Source: Merdivivens faecigallinarum
GTDB taxonomy: Bacteria > Bacteroidota > Bacteroidia > Bacteroidales > UBA932
Assembly: GCA_017695055.1 (NCBI GenBank)
Contig: JADILY010000153.1
Location: forward strand, 1-13,653
DNA length: 13,653 nucleotides
Direction of reading: 5' to 3'
Part shown: positions 1-7,344 of the stretch, piece after piece
Layout: the number at the start of each line of letters is the position of its first letter
Position numbering within the stretch: position 1 is the stretch's first letter
Notes under the pieces: generated by a model
Seen by the model: only the letters and a program-made list of their open reading frames with translations
Told to the model about the DNA's origin: nothing
Database searches by the model: none
Made by a program: the position numbers and the translations under genes

Positions 1-2
1 GG

Positions 3-1070
3 GTAATAGAAGGAACGGAGCGGCTGGCGGAAGCATCCACAGAGCCGGAAGCATCGGAGGACGGTGTCGGAAATCCTGCCGGAAATCCTGTCGGGGACCT
101 TGCTGAAAATCCTGCCGGGGACCGTCGGGAAACCTTCGGTGCCACAGAAATTGCGACTGTTGAAGCCACAGGAGCAACGGCTGTTGATGCAATCGGGACG
201 GTCACCTCTGCCGTCCATGCTACGGAAGTTACGAAAGCTACAGAAGATGTCACTGTCCAATCCTCAGGGACACCGGCCAAGGCTACTTCGGGAGCGGACG
301 ATGAGCCTGAGACGAGGTACAGCCAGGAAGAACTTGACAGGATGAGCATCGACGACTTCGATGAATCCGGAACATGGACGTGGAAAGAGGGAAAAGTCCG
401 GAAAAATAAAAAGGATTACCTTGCCGCAGTCCTCGACCTGAGCACGACGGCCGAAGCCGGGACTTTTGCAAACGGGATAGTGTCGCCGGCCGAAATCCGG
501 CATATTCGTAAAATGAACGCCTACAAGGTCGACCCCGGCCTCAACAAGAAAGACACGGTCATCGAAAGGAACTCCGGCTCATATTCCATTCCAGTATCCA
601 TCGGCATCGGTGCGAAAATCAGACTGTCCAAAAGATTCGACCTCGGCATCGGGCTCAATTATACAATAATGTCGAGAAAACTCGCAGGGGAATTCAACGG
701 GGAATACTATAGCGAAATACGGAACATACAGCAATATATCGGCATCCCGGTGAACCTGTATTACAATATCATAGGAAACGACAAGATATCATTGTACATT
801 CAGGCCGGAGGGGCCGTTGAGCGTGGAATTTCCGACCTTTACAGGATGACCGGGGCAGACAACAGCGTAATTACGCATCATGAACCGGTCAAGGGTGTGC
901 AGTTTTCCGTTTCCGCCGGCATAGGCATCGAATATTGGTTCAGTTCGGTTGCGGGAGTGTACTTCGACCCTACGATAAGATATTATTTCGATAACTACCA
1001 GGCCAAGAGCATCCGCACCGACCAGCCTTTGCAGACCGGTTTCGAAATTGGCGTACGATTCAGATTCTAA
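3..1070 (+). CDS. Outer-membrane beta-barrel protein, 5' end missing
   Basis: The frame is open from base 3 to the TAA at 1068-1070 (355 residues visible), so the gene starts upstream of the window. ATGs inside it, such as that at 342, are unlikely to be true starts because the frame is coding-like before them. Visible residues 1-110 are a low-complexity Ala/Thr/Glu/Gly/Pro linker with five 12-base repeats (69-128; GNPA, GNPV, GDLA, ENPA, GDRR). After an acidic segment (EELDRM), the last 220 residues alternate polar and aromatic/hydrophobic residues (IPVSIGIGAKI, FDLGIGLNY) and end in RFRF; a terminal Phe is typical of outer-membrane barrels. This resembles Bacteroidota porin-like OMP_b-brl proteins, in which an N-terminal membrane anchor and periplasmic linker precede the barrel. 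The anchor cannot be seen here. Its stop overlaps the convergent mlaF stop by 4 bases. Specific function is unknown. Confidence 0.8.
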   Translation, partial: VIEGTERLAEASTEPEASEDGVGNPAGNPVGDLAENPAGDRRETFGATEIATVEATGATAVDAIGTVTSAVHATEVTKATEDVTVQSSGTPAKATSGADDEPETRYSQEELDRMSIDDFDESGTWTWKEGKVRKNKKDYLAAVLDLSTTAEAGTFANGIVSPAEIRHIRKMNAYKVDPGLNKKDTVIERNSGSYSIPVSIGIGAKIRLSKRFDLGIGLNYTIMSRKLAGEFNGEYYSEIRNIQQYIGIPVNLYYNIIGNDKISLYIQAGGAVERGISDLYRMTGADNSVITHHEPVKGVQFSVSAGIGIEYWFSSVAGVYFDPTIRYYFDNYQAKSIRTDQPLQTGFEIGVRFRF

Positions 1071-1813
1071 CCTATCAGCTTGCTTGCAAGTGCGTTGGAA
1101 TGCACGAAAGCCTCAAGTTCACTGCAATCGGGGCGCAGGAAAGAGTCCCTGTCCCCCTTCCATTTCAGTTTTCCTTCATAGATAAATGATATCCTGTCGC
1201 CGATTCCCATAATCGAGTTCATGTCGTGCGTGTTGATGATAGTAGTCGTGCCGTATTCTTCGGTGATTCCGGCAATCAGTTCGTCTATCCTCACGGAAGT
1301 CATGGGGTCGAGGCCGGAATTGGGCTCGTCGCAGAAAAGGTATTTTGGATTGAGCGCAAGGGCCCTGGCTATGCCCACACGTTTCTGCATCCCGCCGCTC
1401 AGCTCGGAAGGATATTTTCCGTTTACACCCGGCAGCCCCACCCTTTCAAGAAGCATGTCCGTCTTCTCCTTTTTTTCTGCCTTCGAGAGCTTAGTGAAAA
1501 ACTCCATCGGAAAGCCGATATTTTCCTCTACCGTAGCGAAGTCGAACAAAGCATTGCTTTGAAAAAGGACACCCATTTCGCGATAAAGCAGTTTTCTCTC
1601 CTTCGGCGGCATCTTGGCCAAATCCTTTCCGGAATACAGTATCTCTCCGCTATCGGGGGTCAGGAGCCCCATGATATTCTTGAGCAGCACGGTCTTGCCG
1701 GAACCGCTGGCACCTATTACCATATTGCATTTTCCGGCTTCGAAAGACATCGAAATATCGTCAAGAACCTTATTGTCCCCGAAACTCTTGGTAAGATTTT
1801 TAACTTCAATCAT
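1067..1813 (-). CDS. mlaF: MlaF-like ABC transporter ATP-binding protein
   Basis: This is the ATPase subunit of an MCE/Mla-type lipid ABC transporter (248 aa, full length), acting on the cytoplasmic face of the inner membrane. Visible motifs are Walker A GASGSGKT (34-41), Q-loop Q85, signature LSGGM (138-142), Walker B YLFCDEP (158-164), D-loop SGLDP and switch H196 (NTHDMNS). The segment after the Q-loop (NALFDFATVEENIGFPM) and the early GASGSGKTVLLK pattern fit MlaF/Ttg2A better than generic importers. The ATG at 1811-1813 lies 2 bases after the mlaE stop, so the two are surely co-transcribed and probably translationally coupled. No MCE-domain substrate-binding partner (mlaD) follows; the next gene is convergent. 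The assignment to the family is firm, the lipid substrate is inference. Confidence 0.93.
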   Translation of the reverse strand: MIEVKNLTKSFGDNKVLDDISMSFEAGKCNMVIGASGSGKTVLLKNIMGLLTPDSGEILYSGKDLAKMPPKERKLLYREMGVLFQSNALFDFATVEENIGFPMEFFTKLSKAEKKEKTDMLLERVGLPGVNGKYPSELSGGMQKRVGIARALALNPKYLFCDEPNSGLDPMTSVRIDELIAGITEEYGTTTIINTHDMNSIMGIGDRISFIYEGKLKWKGDRDSFLRPDCSELEAFVHSNALASKLIG

Positions 1814-1815
1814 AA

Positions 1816-2559
1816 TCAGTACAACATGATTTGTGTCAACAACAAATCAAAAACGAGTATCAGCATGCTCGAATATACGATCGCCTTGGTACTCGACCGG
1901 CCCACCCCGAGCGAGCCTCCCGAGGCATAATAGCCGTTAAACGCCGATATTGAGGTAATCAGGAATGAAAACACAGCGGTCTTGACACAGCTGTATACTA
2001 CGTAAGAGCCGTTGAAACAGAAAGTTATGCCTTCCAAATAATCGGTAATCGTGACCATGTCGGACGTATAGGCGACCAATGCCCCTCCCGCCAGACCGAC
2101 TATGAAGCTTATCAGCGTAAGCAGAGGACTGAGGAGGGTCGCCGAAGCGATTTTCGGAAGCACAAGATAATTCGCCGAATTCACCCCCATCATTTCCATG
2201 GCATCTATCTGCTCGGTAATCCGCATGCTGCCTAACTCGGAAGAGACATTCGAGCCTATTTTCCCGGCCAGCACCAATGCTATCATCGTGGAACAGAACT
2301 CCAGTATGAGGCTTTCACGTGTCATATAACCCACATAAAGCTTGGCCACGAAAGGATTTTCGAGATTGGCAGCCGTCTGAATCACGATAACCCCGCCGAT
2401 GAAGACGGATATGAACGCGACTAAAAGGACGGAAGAAACCACCAGCTTGTCCGACTCGATTAAAAATTGCCTGAAAAACAAACGCCATTTTTCCGGACGG
2501 GCAAAAACCCGTTTCAGAAAAAGACAGTATTTTCCTATGATCTCAAAATATTTTCTCAT
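1816..2559 (-). CDS. mlaE: MlaE-like ABC transporter permease
   Basis: This is the integral membrane permease of an MCE/Mla lipid transporter (247 aa, usual length for MlaE). An amphipathic N-terminal region with aromatic and basic residues is followed by hydrophobic helices from about residue 38 (LVVSSVLLVAFISVFIGGVI). The family hallmark is the cytoplasmic stretch TEQIDAMEMMGV (115-126) after GSNVSSELGSMRI, which contacts the ATPase. The C-terminus has the FNGYYASGG.LGVGRSST signature with late transmembrane helices. In Mla systems the permease and ATPase move phospholipids between inner membrane and periplasmic MCE proteins; direction here is unknown. It is first in a two-gene operon with mlaF. 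The ATG at 2557-2559 sits just downstream of a TAACTTTG element, so the leader would be very short. Confidence 0.92.
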   Translation of the reverse strand: MRKYFEIIGKYCLFLKRVFARPEKWRLFFRQFLIESDKLVVSSVLLVAFISVFIGGVIVIQTAANLENPFVAKLYVGYMTRESLILEFCSTMIALVLAGKIGSNVSSELGSMRITEQIDAMEMMGVNSANYLVLPKIASATLLSPLLTLISFIVGLAGGALVAYTSDMVTITDYLEGITFCFNGSYVVYSCVKTAVFSFLITSISAFNGYYASGGSLGVGRSSTKAIVYSSMLILVFDLLLTQIMLY

Positions 2560-2567
2560 TTCGGATT

Positions 2568-2586
2568 CAAAGTTAAGAAACTGTTT
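2568..2586 (-). promoter_or_regulatory. Putative mlaE promoter, -7 element with upstream conserved box
   Basis: On the minus strand this reads AAACAGTTTCTTAACTTTG, in which TAACTTTG matches the Bacteroidota -7 consensus TAnnTTTG. No TTTG -33 box is seen at the expected 19-21 base spacing, and the predicted start would lie only a few bases before the mlaE ATG. The same 19-base arrangement, with two differences, occurs in front of the small gene upstream of mutL, which supports a shared promoter element. Confidence 0.4.
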
Positions 2587-2735
2587 AGAAAATTCGCCCC
2601 GTAACTGTCAAAAAAAGATAATTTTCCGCCACGGCTGCCACATTTTTCGATTTTTGGGAATTTTTCACGGAACGGCGGTCTATTTTCGCGGGAAGAGCCG
2701 AAAAAACGGCCTGAACAAAAAAAAAGGAATTTTCC

Positions 2736-4271
2736 ATGCTTACGAAAATCAATTGTGCAAAATGCATCGGCACTGAAGCCGTACCGGTAACGGTCGAAGT
2801 GGACATATCGCCCGGTATCGGGATACACCTTACCGGCCTGCCGGATACCGCCATAAAGGAAAGCGTAATGAGGATAACGACGGCCATGAGGGCGGAAGGG
2901 TTCAGGATACCCGGGCACAGGATAGTGATAAATCTGGCCCCGGGAGACATGCGGAAAAGCGGTACTGGCTATGATGCGGCCATCGCCCTGGGAATGATTT
3001 TCTCATCGGAGCAGGCGCCCACGGGGAAGATATCCGAATATATCGTAATGGGAGAGCTCGGCCTCGATGGAAGTCTGAGAAGCGTGCCGGGAGGATTGCC
3101 CGTAGCGCAACTGGCAGCGACCTCGGGGCTTAAAGGGGTCATACTTCCAAAGGATTCCGCCATAGAGGCCACGGCGATAGAGAACATCGAGATATTATAC
3201 GCGGAAAGGCTCTCCGACATACTGCATATTGTTTCGGAAAGCGGTCTGAGAGTCCTGCATGACGCCCACGGCATACTGCCTGACAGGCCGCAGGACGGAG
3301 AAGGCAATGGTACAAGGCAGGACATTCCGGACATGGCAGAAATCATAGGACAGCATGCGGCGAAAAGAGCTGTGGAGATAGCGGTTTCAGGGGGACACAA
3401 TATACTGATGATAGGGACTCCGGGCAGCGGGAAAAGCACATTGGCAAGGGCTGTCAGAGGCATTATGCCGCCATTAGAGAAGGACGAGGCCATAGAAACC
3501 GGCAAGATTTATTCCATTTCGGGAATCCCGATGCCGCCCGGCAGGGAAAGGCCGTTCCGTTCCCCGAACAGGAACATTACCGTAGCATCGCTGATAGGCG
3601 GAGGCAGGAATGCGCTTCCGGGGGAAATTTCCCTGGCACACAACGGCGTGCTGTTCATAGATGAGGCGACAGAAATACGCGGAGGAATTCTCGACTCACT
3701 GAAAGAGCCTATGGAAAACAGGGAGATAATCATCTCGCGGCTTTACCACAGAATCCGTTACCCGGCCTCGTTCCTGCTGATTCTTGCCGCAAATCCATGT
3801 CCCTGCGGATATTACGGAGAGAAAGGACGGTGCAAATGCAGCCAGACCTCCATAGAGAGGCATCTGGGAAAGATATCTGGCACATTGCTGGACAGGATAG
3901 ACCTGCGCATATACATGCCGCCCGTAGATGCCGACGTCCTTGTCGGCGGAAGCAAGGACGACTGCACTGTGAAAGTGGCGCAAAGGGTACTGAAGGCCCG
4001 CGAAATCCAGAAAAAACGTTTCTCGGGACAGGGCATCGCCCTGAACAGCATGATGGGCATGGAAGAAATACGGAAATATTGCATCGCCGGGCCAGGGGAA
4101 GAGGCCTTCTGCAAAAGGATTGTCGAGAGTTTCGGCCTTTCCGCCCGTGGATATGTACGCATAATGCGCACGGCACGCACGATAGCCGACCTTGCGGGGG
4201 AGGAAAAAGTATCCCGGGAACACATAGCCGAAGCCGTTTCGTACCGGAAAGCCGGGCCGCTTGATATCTGA
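2736..4271 (+). CDS. comM: YifB/ComM family Mg-chelatase-like AAA+ ATPase
   Basis: The protein is 511 aa, typical for the YifB/ComM family, whose ComM members act as hexameric branch-migration helicases on DNA taken up in natural transformation; the role in Bacteroidota is not established. The N-terminal ChlI-like domain (about 1-170) has the family start MLTKI.CAKCIG and GLPDTAIKES, RIVINLAPGD and YDAAIALG. The AAA+ core has Walker A GTPGSGKS (227-234) and Walker B VLFIDE (305-310). A cysteine cluster, C355-P-C357 with C366-K-C368, follows NPCPCGYYG and is conserved in the family. The C-terminal Mg_chelatase_C domain has SARGYVRIMRTARTIADL. The ATG at 2736 follows an A-rich tract ending AAGGAAT. 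It is divergent from mlaE across a 176-base spacer, in which only a weak TATTTTCG (2681-2688) resembles a -7 box. Confidence 0.93.
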   Translation: MLTKINCAKCIGTEAVPVTVEVDISPGIGIHLTGLPDTAIKESVMRITTAMRAEGFRIPGHRIVINLAPGDMRKSGTGYDAAIALGMIFSSEQAPTGKISEYIVMGELGLDGSLRSVPGGLPVAQLAATSGLKGVILPKDSAIEATAIENIEILYAERLSDILHIVSESGLRVLHDAHGILPDRPQDGEGNGTRQDIPDMAEIIGQHAAKRAVEIAVSGGHNILMIGTPGSGKSTLARAVRGIMPPLEKDEAIETGKIYSISGIPMPPGRERPFRSPNRNITVASLIGGGRNALPGEISLAHNGVLFIDEATEIRGGILDSLKEPMENREIIISRLYHRIRYPASFLLILAANPCPCGYYGEKGRCKCSQTSIERHLGKISGTLLDRIDLRIYMPPVDADVLVGGSKDDCTVKVAQRVLKAREIQKKRFSGQGIALNSMMGMEEIRKYCIAGPGEEAFCKRIVESFGLSARGYVRIMRTARTIADLAGEEKVSREHIAEAVSYRKAGPLDI

Positions 4272-4729
4272 TGATATATGAAGAAGTCGGAAAATGTAAT
4301 TAAATTTGTGAAAAATATGCTCAATAATTATTTAAACCTCAAGAGTCAATAGTTCGTTAATTTTATAAAAATCAGCCAGCGTTTCTAACGCCATAGAATA
4401 GAAGTTCTTTGAAATCAGTGTTATTTAATCGTCTGTCCGCATGTTTTGCGGACATGGAATTAAATCTATTCAGCATCGCAGCATTGTGCAATAGGGTTTT
4501 AGTTGCGCCGACGGAAAGACAGTACCCTTCTTTTCGTGCATAAGCCCTGGCGACATTGACAGGTCAACCTTGCCTGCAAATTTCCGGAGTTTCCACACTT
4601 TTTTAACACTTTTTTCAGCCTTTTGTTTTAGCTGCTCCGCAGGTGTCTACAGACCCATATTGGAGGGCTATTGATATTGTAAATTATTGATTTTTATATG
4701 TTTTTTAATTTTTATGATATATTGTAACA
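4272..4729. other. AT-rich spacer without a gene; decayed-looking small reading frame
   Basis: There is no convincing gene in these 458 bases. On the + strand one frame is open for 48 codons from 4397 to a TAA at 4541-4543, then for 20 more codons to a TAA at 4604-4606; it includes VLFNRLSACFADMELN and, after the first stop, ALATLTGQPCLQISG. From memory only, similar peptides appear as short hypothetical proteins in other Bacteroidales, suggesting a dispersed element rather than a gene; this cannot be checked here. A perfect 8-bp hairpin lies inside it. The final 60 bases before 4730 are almost all A/T and probably hold the promoter of the next gene, but no clear -7/-33 pair is visible. Confidence 0.4.
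4423..4465. repeat. Two-step inverted repeat (stem-loop)
   Basis: TGTCCGCA (4434-4441) and TGCGGACA (4447-4454) are perfectly complementary around the 5-base loop TGTTT. An outer pair, ATTTAAT (4423-4429) and ATTAAAT (4459-4465), adds 7 bp beyond a 4x4 internal loop. There is no following T-run in the + direction, so it is a poor intrinsic terminator; it may be an RNA structure or a protein-binding palindrome in the leader region of the 4730 gene. Confidence 0.55.
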
Positions 4730-6193
4730 ATGAAACGAATCAAAATATTCATAAGCAGTGTGCAGAGTGAGTTTGCGGAAGAGCGGGCTATGCTTTGCCA
4801 TTATATCCGAACAGATGCGCTATTGGGAAAGTTCTTTGAGCCATTTATATTTGAAGAAGTTCCGGCAAATGAGTATCCTACAAGCCATGTGTATTTAAAG
4901 GAGGTGGAACTGTGCGATATATATTTGGGATTGTATGGTAATTTGTACGGATATGAAGATGCGGAGGGCATTTCACCTACAGAACGGGAGTATGATTTAG
5001 CTGCTGAATTACATAAGAGCCGTTTGATTTATATCAAGAGCATTAATGAGAGTAACAGGCATCCAAAAGAGACAGCTTTCATAAGAAAGGTTGAGCGAGA
5101 TATAGTCCGTAAGACCTTTGTAGATATGGATGGATTGCGGACTTCTGTGTATGCCTCCTTGATTCGTTATTTGGAAGAAAAGGAGTATATCAGGTGGAGG
5201 CCATTCGATGCCTCTTACGACAATGGGGCGACGATAGATGATTTGGATGAAGATAAGATTCGCAGTTTCATTCAGGTTGCCCGTTCAAAACGAAATTTTC
5301 CACTTTCAGTGGATACGCCAATTAAAGAGTTGCTTACTCATTTAGATTTAATCGATGAGAATGATAGGATTGCCAATGCTGCAATTCTGCTTTTCGGAAA
5401 GAAACCTCAGAAATATTTTATCACTTCGGAAGTGAAGTGTGTACAGTTCTATGGTAATGTCGTGAGAAAACCGATGCCTGCATATCAAATATATCGCGGT
5501 GATGTGTTTGAATTGGTGGATCAGGCAACAAGTTTTGTGATGAGTCGTGTGGATAATTGGGTAGGAACTCGTGACGAAGGAGAAACAGCATCTGTTCCAA
5601 CGCGTCCGGAATTGCCTATTGATGCAGTTAAAGAGGCGATTGTCAATGCCGTTTGCCATAGAGATTACACAAGCAATGCAAGTGTTCAGGTGATGCTGTT
5701 CCGAAATAGGCTGGAGATATGGAATCCGGGACAATTGCCGTATGGACTTACGGTACAGAAACTTCAAGGCCCTCATAAGTCGTTGCCGACTAATCCTCTG
5801 ATAGCTGATCCGATGTATTGGAAGGGGTATATCGAGAAGGTTGGTACCGGTACGGAGGATATTATTGAGAAATGTCGTGATTATGGATTGAAGACTCCGG
5901 AGTTTTATCAAGAGGAAGATTTCAGAGTAGTCATCTGGAGAGCAGCAGAAGAAGAGCAAAGCGATCCAAAGCGATCCAAAGATGATCCAAAGGCGATCCA
6001 AAGCGATCCAAAAGAAGTAGAAGACCTTATAAGATTGATAAAAAATAATCCTTCGATATCAAGAGCGGAACTTGCAAGACAACTTGCTTTGAGTGAACGA
6101 CAAGTGCGTAAGATGATGGATCAGTTACGAGCAGATGAAAGACTAACCAGAAAAGGAGGTAAAACAGGAAAATGGATAATAATTGATAAATAA
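4730..6193 (+). CDS. DUF4062 / GHKL-type ATP-binding / winged-helix protein
   Basis: This 487-aa protein has three parts. Residues 1-110 match DUF4062 (start IKIFISSVQSEFAEER, then VELCDIYLGLYGNLYG and SPTEREYDLA), a domain often placed at the N-terminus of signalling or STAND-type proteins. Residues about 170-400 match the RecG-C/AlbA-associated ATP-binding fold (HATPase_c_4): E302..N306 in EAIVNAVCHRDY, WNPGQLP (331-337), and GYIEKVGTGTEDI (from 366) with glycines 372 and 374. Residues 429-487 form a winged helix-turn-helix (SRAELARQLALSERQVRKMM). The linker is encoded by 10-11-base repeats (5958-6009). Such proteins are often called transcriptional regulators; function is not established, and a role in defence or stress signalling is inference. 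Base composition is clearly more AT-rich than all neighbours, suggesting horizontal acquisition. It sits alone, and its ATG follows an A/T tract without Shine-Dalgarno. Confidence 0.85.
   Translation: MKRIKIFISSVQSEFAEERAMLCHYIRTDALLGKFFEPFIFEEVPANEYPTSHVYLKEVELCDIYLGLYGNLYGYEDAEGISPTEREYDLAAELHKSRLIYIKSINESNRHPKETAFIRKVERDIVRKTFVDMDGLRTSVYASLIRYLEEKEYIRWRPFDASYDNGATIDDLDEDKIRSFIQVARSKRNFPLSVDTPIKELLTHLDLIDENDRIANAAILLFGKKPQKYFITSEVKCVQFYGNVVRKPMPAYQIYRGDVFELVDQATSFVMSRVDNWVGTRDEGETASVPTRPELPIDAVKEAIVNAVCHRDYTSNASVQVMLFRNRLEIWNPGQLPYGLTVQKLQGPHKSLPTNPLIADPMYWKGYIEKVGTGTEDIIEKCRDYGLKTPEFYQEEDFRVVIWRAAEEEQSDPKRSKDDPKAIQSDPKEVEDLIRLIKNNPSISRAELARQLALSERQVRKMMDQLRADERLTRKGGKTGKWIIIDK
5958..6009 (+). 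repeat. Intragenic 10/11-bp tandem repeat
   Basis: Five units of AAAGCGATCC type lie at 5958-5967, 5968-5977, 5978-5988 (AAAGATGATCC), 5989-5999 (AAAGGCGATCC) and 6000-6009. Because units are not multiples of three, they are read in shifting frames as SDPK, RSK, DDPK, AIQ, SDPK. Loss or gain of a single 10-base unit would shift the frame before the C-terminal winged-helix domain. Confidence 0.9.
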
Positions 6194-6302
6194 GATAAGG
6201 TTGTGTTATTTGACAGTCGAACATAGCGAAACGTTGAAAATCTAAAATAAATTTACAATAGGAAACGATTGAAGAAAGTTATACTACATCATAAAGACCA
6301 TA

Positions 6303-6728
6303 ATGGACACTCATATTATTACAATGAAAGACCTGTCCTGTCTGCCGGCGGCGGCCGAAGAATTCCTCAGGGAAACGGCAGGACACAACATCATAGCTTT
6401 TTATGCAAAAATGGGAGGAGGTAAAACAACCTTCATTACGGAGTTATGCCGGCAACAGGGCGTAGAGGACACCGTATGCTCTCCGACATTCACGATAGCC
6501 AACGAATACCGCACGGAAAAGGACCTGCCGATATACCATTTCGATTTTTACAGGATAGAAAGGCTTTCCGAAGCCGAAGACATCGGAATCGGCGAATATT
6601 TCGACAGCGGTTTTCCCTGCTATATAGAATGGCCCGAAAACATCGAGGAACTTCTTCCCGAAGAAACGCTCCGTGTCTACATCGATGCCCATGATGACGG
6701 AAGCAGGACTCTGAGGTTCGATATCTGA
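6303..6728 (+). CDS. tsaE: tRNA t6A biosynthesis ATPase TsaE
   Basis: TsaE (YjeE) is the small cytoplasmic ATPase of the bacterial t6A machinery; it binds the TsaB-TsaD complex and is needed for turnover when threonylcarbamoyl is transferred to A37 of ANN-decoding tRNAs. The 141-aa length is normal. Visible motifs are the P-loop AKMGGGKTT (35-43; the first Gly of the usual GxxGxGKT is Ala), the switch-like SPTFTIANEY, HFDFYRIE, and C-terminal YIEWPEN. The ATG at 6303 gives the usual short N-terminus. It stands alone on the + strand, 109 bases after the DUF4062 gene, and converges with the metallophosphoesterase, 7 bases apart. No obvious promoter box is seen upstream. tsaC, another gene of the same pathway, lies about 1.4 kb downstream on the other strand. 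Confidence 0.94.
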   Translation: MDTHIITMKDLSCLPAAAEEFLRETAGHNIIAFYAKMGGGKTTFITELCRQQGVEDTVCSPTFTIANEYRTEKDLPIYHFDFYRIERLSEAEDIGIGEYFDSGFPCYIEWPENIEELLPEETLRVYIDAHDDGSRTLRFDI

Positions 6729-6737
6729 GAAGATATC
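6720..6737. terminator. Weak palindrome between convergent tsaE and metallophosphoesterase stops
   Basis: GATATC (6720-6725) and GATATC (6732-6737) can pair around TGAGAA, spanning both stop codons. The stem has only two G-C pairs and no U-tract, so a terminator role is doubtful; its position between two convergent genes is the main argument. Confidence 0.25.
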
Positions 6738-7233
6738 ACAGGGCCTTGTCCCACTCGCAGACCTCCATGTCGTATATGTCCGAGGAGCATATGCGGAAAC
6801 GCAGGGCGGTACGCACATTGTGGAAGCCGAAGATTCCGGCCGCTCCGGGATTGATTACAAGCATGTCCCTCCGGGAATCGTTCATGACCCGAAGTATATG
6901 GGAGTGCCCGCATACGAAAATCTGCGGCCGGTACTTGTCTATCAGCTCACGTGCTTTGGGGTCATAATGCCCCGGATAGCCGCCTATGTGTACCATAAGC
7001 ACGGACATCCCCCCTGTCTCGAAAAAACGGTGATGCGGATGGTCCGCCCTGATGTCATAACCGTCGCAATTGCCGTAAACCCCTTTGAGAGGTTTGAATG
7101 CCGCTATGCTGTCCGCGCACTCGATGGTTCCGAAATCCCCCGCATGCCAGATTTCATCGACAGGGTCGAGAAACGAGCGGAGTTTGTCATCAAAAACACC
7201 GTGGGTGTCCGATATGAGACCTATATATGCCAT
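6736..7233 (-). CDS. YfcE/MJ0936-type metallophosphoesterase
   Basis: This is a 165-aa calcineurin-like phosphoesterase of the YfcE/MJ0936 family, probably a cytoplasmic two-metal phosphodiesterase; the natural substrate is unknown. Metal-site motifs appear in order: SDTHG (D9, H11), HAGD (D33), GNCD (N55), VHIGG (H82) and CGHSH (H110, H112). The length is typical (about 160). The frame stays open upstream to 7707, but the family start MAYIGLISDTHG and the phase of the overlapping, well-conserved rsmE gene show that the true ATG is at 7231-7233. It is divergent from rsmE across 111 bases, and its 3' end is 7 bases from the tsaE stop. Confidence 0.92.
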   Translation of the reverse strand: MAYIGLISDTHGVFDDKLRSFLDPVDEIWHAGDFGTIECADSIAAFKPLKGVYGNCDGYDIRADHPHHRFFETGGMSVLMVHIGGYPGHYDPKARELIDKYRPQIFVCGHSHILRVMNDSRRDMLVINPGAAGIFGFHNVRTALRFRICSSDIYDMEVCEWDKAL

Positions 7234-7279
7234 CCTGATTGATACGTATGCTATTTTAAACCCGTTCAAAATATTCAAA

Positions 7280-7313
7280 TTGCACGGCAAGTTATAAAAA
7301 ATCGGTATTTTTG
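7280..7313 (+). promoter_or_regulatory. Putative rsmE promoter
   Basis: TATTTTTG (7306-7313) fits the Bacteroidota -7 consensus TAnnTTTG exactly, and a TTG (7280-7282) lies 23 bases upstream, slightly further than the usual 19-21. A start near 7320 would give a leader of about 25 bases before the rsmE ATG. Confidence 0.45.
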
Positions 7314-7344
7314 TACCCGGGAGACAAAAAAATATTTTCTGGAC

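Noticed and set aside
64..345. 93-codon plus-strand frame at the left edge
   Set aside because: It is in a different frame from the barrel protein, whose linker frame is open from base 3; the apparent peptide comes from shifted reading of the same repeats.
3696..4223. Long minus-strand frames within comM
   Set aside because: These are antisense shadows of a gene with strong AAA+ motifs.
4423..4465. Intrinsic terminator for comM
   Set aside because: The hairpin lies more than 150 bases after the comM stop and has no T-run on its 3' side.
5348..6001. 217-codon minus-strand frame
   Set aside because: It is antisense to the DUF4062 gene, whose ATP-binding motifs lie here; the translation shows no recognisable domain.
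4272..6302. Target-site duplications around the DUF4062 island
   Set aside because: Only short, imperfect A-rich matches (TGAAGAA-like) are seen at both ends, no better than chance.
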